Source: Hyphomicrobiales bacterium (GTDB lineage Bacteria; Pseudomonadota; Alphaproteobacteria; Rhizobiales; JAJFHB01). From it: a stretch of 7,552 bases of DNA. Below the pieces are notes generated by a model, which was not told the origin of the DNA, searched no databases, and saw only the letters and a list, made by a program, of their open reading frames with translations. Below are positions 6,579 through 7,552 of this stretch, in pieces. The DNA is taken from NCBI GenBank assembly GCA_021775795.1, contig JAJFHB010000121.1, positions 1 through 7,552 of the forward strand, read 5' to 3'. The position numbers and the translations under genes are program-made. Each line of letters starts with the position of its first letter. Position 1 is the first letter of the stretch.

Positions 6579-7552
6579 ATGAAACAGCCAACCAATATAC
6601 ACGCACCGCCGCACGACCTTGCCCGCGTCGGCGCTTATCTCTGGCACTGGGCTGAAAGAACACCCGACGCTGAAGCCATCGTCTTCGGTGACGAAAGGCT
6701 CACATACGAACAACTTGCGCACCGGGTGAGAAGTTGCGCTCAAGCCCTCCTTGACGCCGGTGTTGTCAGGGGCGACCGGGTGGCCATGCTGTCGACATCG
6801 CGCCCGGAGTTCATGATTGTCCTGCTTGCCTCAACGGAAATCGGGGCCATTTGGGTGGGCCTTCACCCGCGCTACACATATCGGGAGTTTTTGCATGTGG
6901 TGGCGACAACACAACCAAAGTTGATCTTCGCATTGCCTGAGATCGAAGGCCGCACCTACGGACACGAATTGGCTGAGCTGAAGAAGGAAGTCGCCAGCAT
7001 CTCAACCATCGTAACCATCGCCGGCAACCTGCCGGATGCCATCACCTTTGAGATATTTGTGCAGGGGCATGGCGACAACGGGACGACATTGTCGCTTGCG
7101 CAATCCGTCGTCCAGCCTGAAGACGGCGCCGTCATCATATTCACTTCCGGCACAACCGGTTCGCCGAAAGGCGCAGTGATAAGGCATCGGGGTTTGATCA
7201 CGGGAGCGCTCGTAGAAAATCAACGGTGGCCCTCGCGAGCGGGATTGCGCCTTCTTCACAACATGCCGGTCAATCACATTGCCGGCGTCGGCATGATGGG
7301 TCTCTACCCCGTTGTCGTCGGCGGCACTCTTGTGTTCATGGACCGCTTCGATTCCGCCGGAATGCTCGACACAATTGAGGTAGAGCGCATAACCTTCTGG
7401 CTGCAGGCACCAACGATGTTTCACCTGGCCGTCTCTCAGCCGGGCTTTGACAAACGTGACCTTACATCCCTCGAGTATATCATCTGGGCGGGGGCACCGA
7501 TGCCAAGGGATCTCGTCGCAAGGCTGTACAAACTGGAAGCAACCCTTGCCAC
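6579..7552 (+). CDS. AMP-forming acyl-CoA synthetase/ligase (ANL superfamily), N-terminal part, cut by window end
   Basis: An uninterrupted frame gives 324 residues and runs off the window. The family alignment starts around WHWAERTPDAEAIVFGDERL (22-41) with TYEQLA. The phosphate-binding A3 signature FTSGTTGSPKG is at 188-198. NMPVNHIAGVG (228-238) is in the A4 position and IIWAGAPMPRDL (301-312) in the A5 position. The later motifs (YGxTE and the C-terminal catalytic lysine) lie beyond the window. The family activates a carboxylic acid with ATP to an acyl-adenylate and then to the CoA thioester. The chain length of the substrate cannot be told from this part. ATG at 6579 is chosen because conserved sequence begins about 20 residues later, but no clear Shine-Dalgarno precedes it. 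An in-frame ATG at 6534 would add 15 residues and is an alternative. The gene is divergent from the dioxygenase gene and may share its regulation. Confidence 0.88.
   Translation, partial: MKQPTNIHAPPHDLARVGAYLWHWAERTPDAEAIVFGDERLTYEQLAHRVRSCAQALLDAGVVRGDRVAMLSTSRPEFMIVLLASTEIGAIWVGLHPRYTYREFLHVVATTQPKLIFALPEIEGRTYGHELAELKKEVASISTIVTIAGNLPDAITFEIFVQGHGDNGTTLSLAQSVVQPEDGAVIIFTSGTTGSPKGAVIRHRGLITGALVENQRWPSRAGLRLLHNMPVNHIAGVGMMGLYPVVVGGTLVFMDRFDSAGMLDTIEVERITFWLQAPTMFHLAVSQPGFDKRDLTSLEYIIWAGAPMPRDLVARLYKLEATLA

Overview
The window reads as a dense metabolic region of a bacterial chromosome, most likely from an alphaproteobacterium (Hyphomicrobiales/Rhodobacterales-like). That placement is an inference from the moderately high GC content, the codon choice, and the tightly packed genes for CoA, 2-oxo acid and thiamine-diphosphate (ThDP) enzymes. 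I see no RNA genes, mobile elements, CRISPR arrays or long repeats. There is no gene-free stretch longer than about 100 bases.

Layout. (1) Bases 2-175 (+) hold the C-terminal end of an acyl-CoA dehydrogenase, whose stop overlaps the next start (ATGA). (2) Bases 172-1782 (+) encode a ThDP-dependent enzyme of the acetolactate-synthase/decarboxylase superfamily. (3) Bases 1791-4550 (+), only 8 bp later, encode a full-length 2-oxoglutarate-dehydrogenase-type E1 subunit (SucA/OdhA family), with no E2 or E3 gene beside it. (4) Bases 4542-5642 (-) encode an FAD-dependent 2-hydroxyacid oxidoreductase related to L-2-hydroxyglutarate oxidase (LhgO). It converges on the E1 gene with a 9-bp tail-to-tail overlap. 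(5) Bases 5676-6488 (-) encode a phytanoyl-CoA dioxygenase (PhyH) family Fe(II)/2-oxoglutarate oxygenase, 33 bp upstream of the oxidoreductase gene and probably in one operon with it. (6) About 90 bp of divergent intergenic DNA carries a perfect inverted repeat, a second imperfect copy 42 bp away, and an AT-rich promoter-like core. (7) From about 6579 (+) to the window end lies the N-terminal 324 residues of an AMP-forming acyl-CoA synthetase/ligase.

How the genes may work together (inference). The chemistry fits a catabolic route in which a carboxylic acid is activated to a CoA thioester, hydroxylated at C-2, oxidised to a 2-oxo acid and then decarboxylated, with an acyl-CoA dehydrogenase working on the product. 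Three of the enzymes could also meet at 2-oxoglutarate: the PhyH protein consumes it as co-substrate, an LhgO-like enzyme would regenerate it from L-2-hydroxyglutarate, and an E1 could decarboxylate it. The real substrates cannot be read from sequence alone. The E1 and the ThDP enzyme both deviate from canonical motifs near the cofactor and active site, so they may be specialised paralogues rather than housekeeping enzymes.
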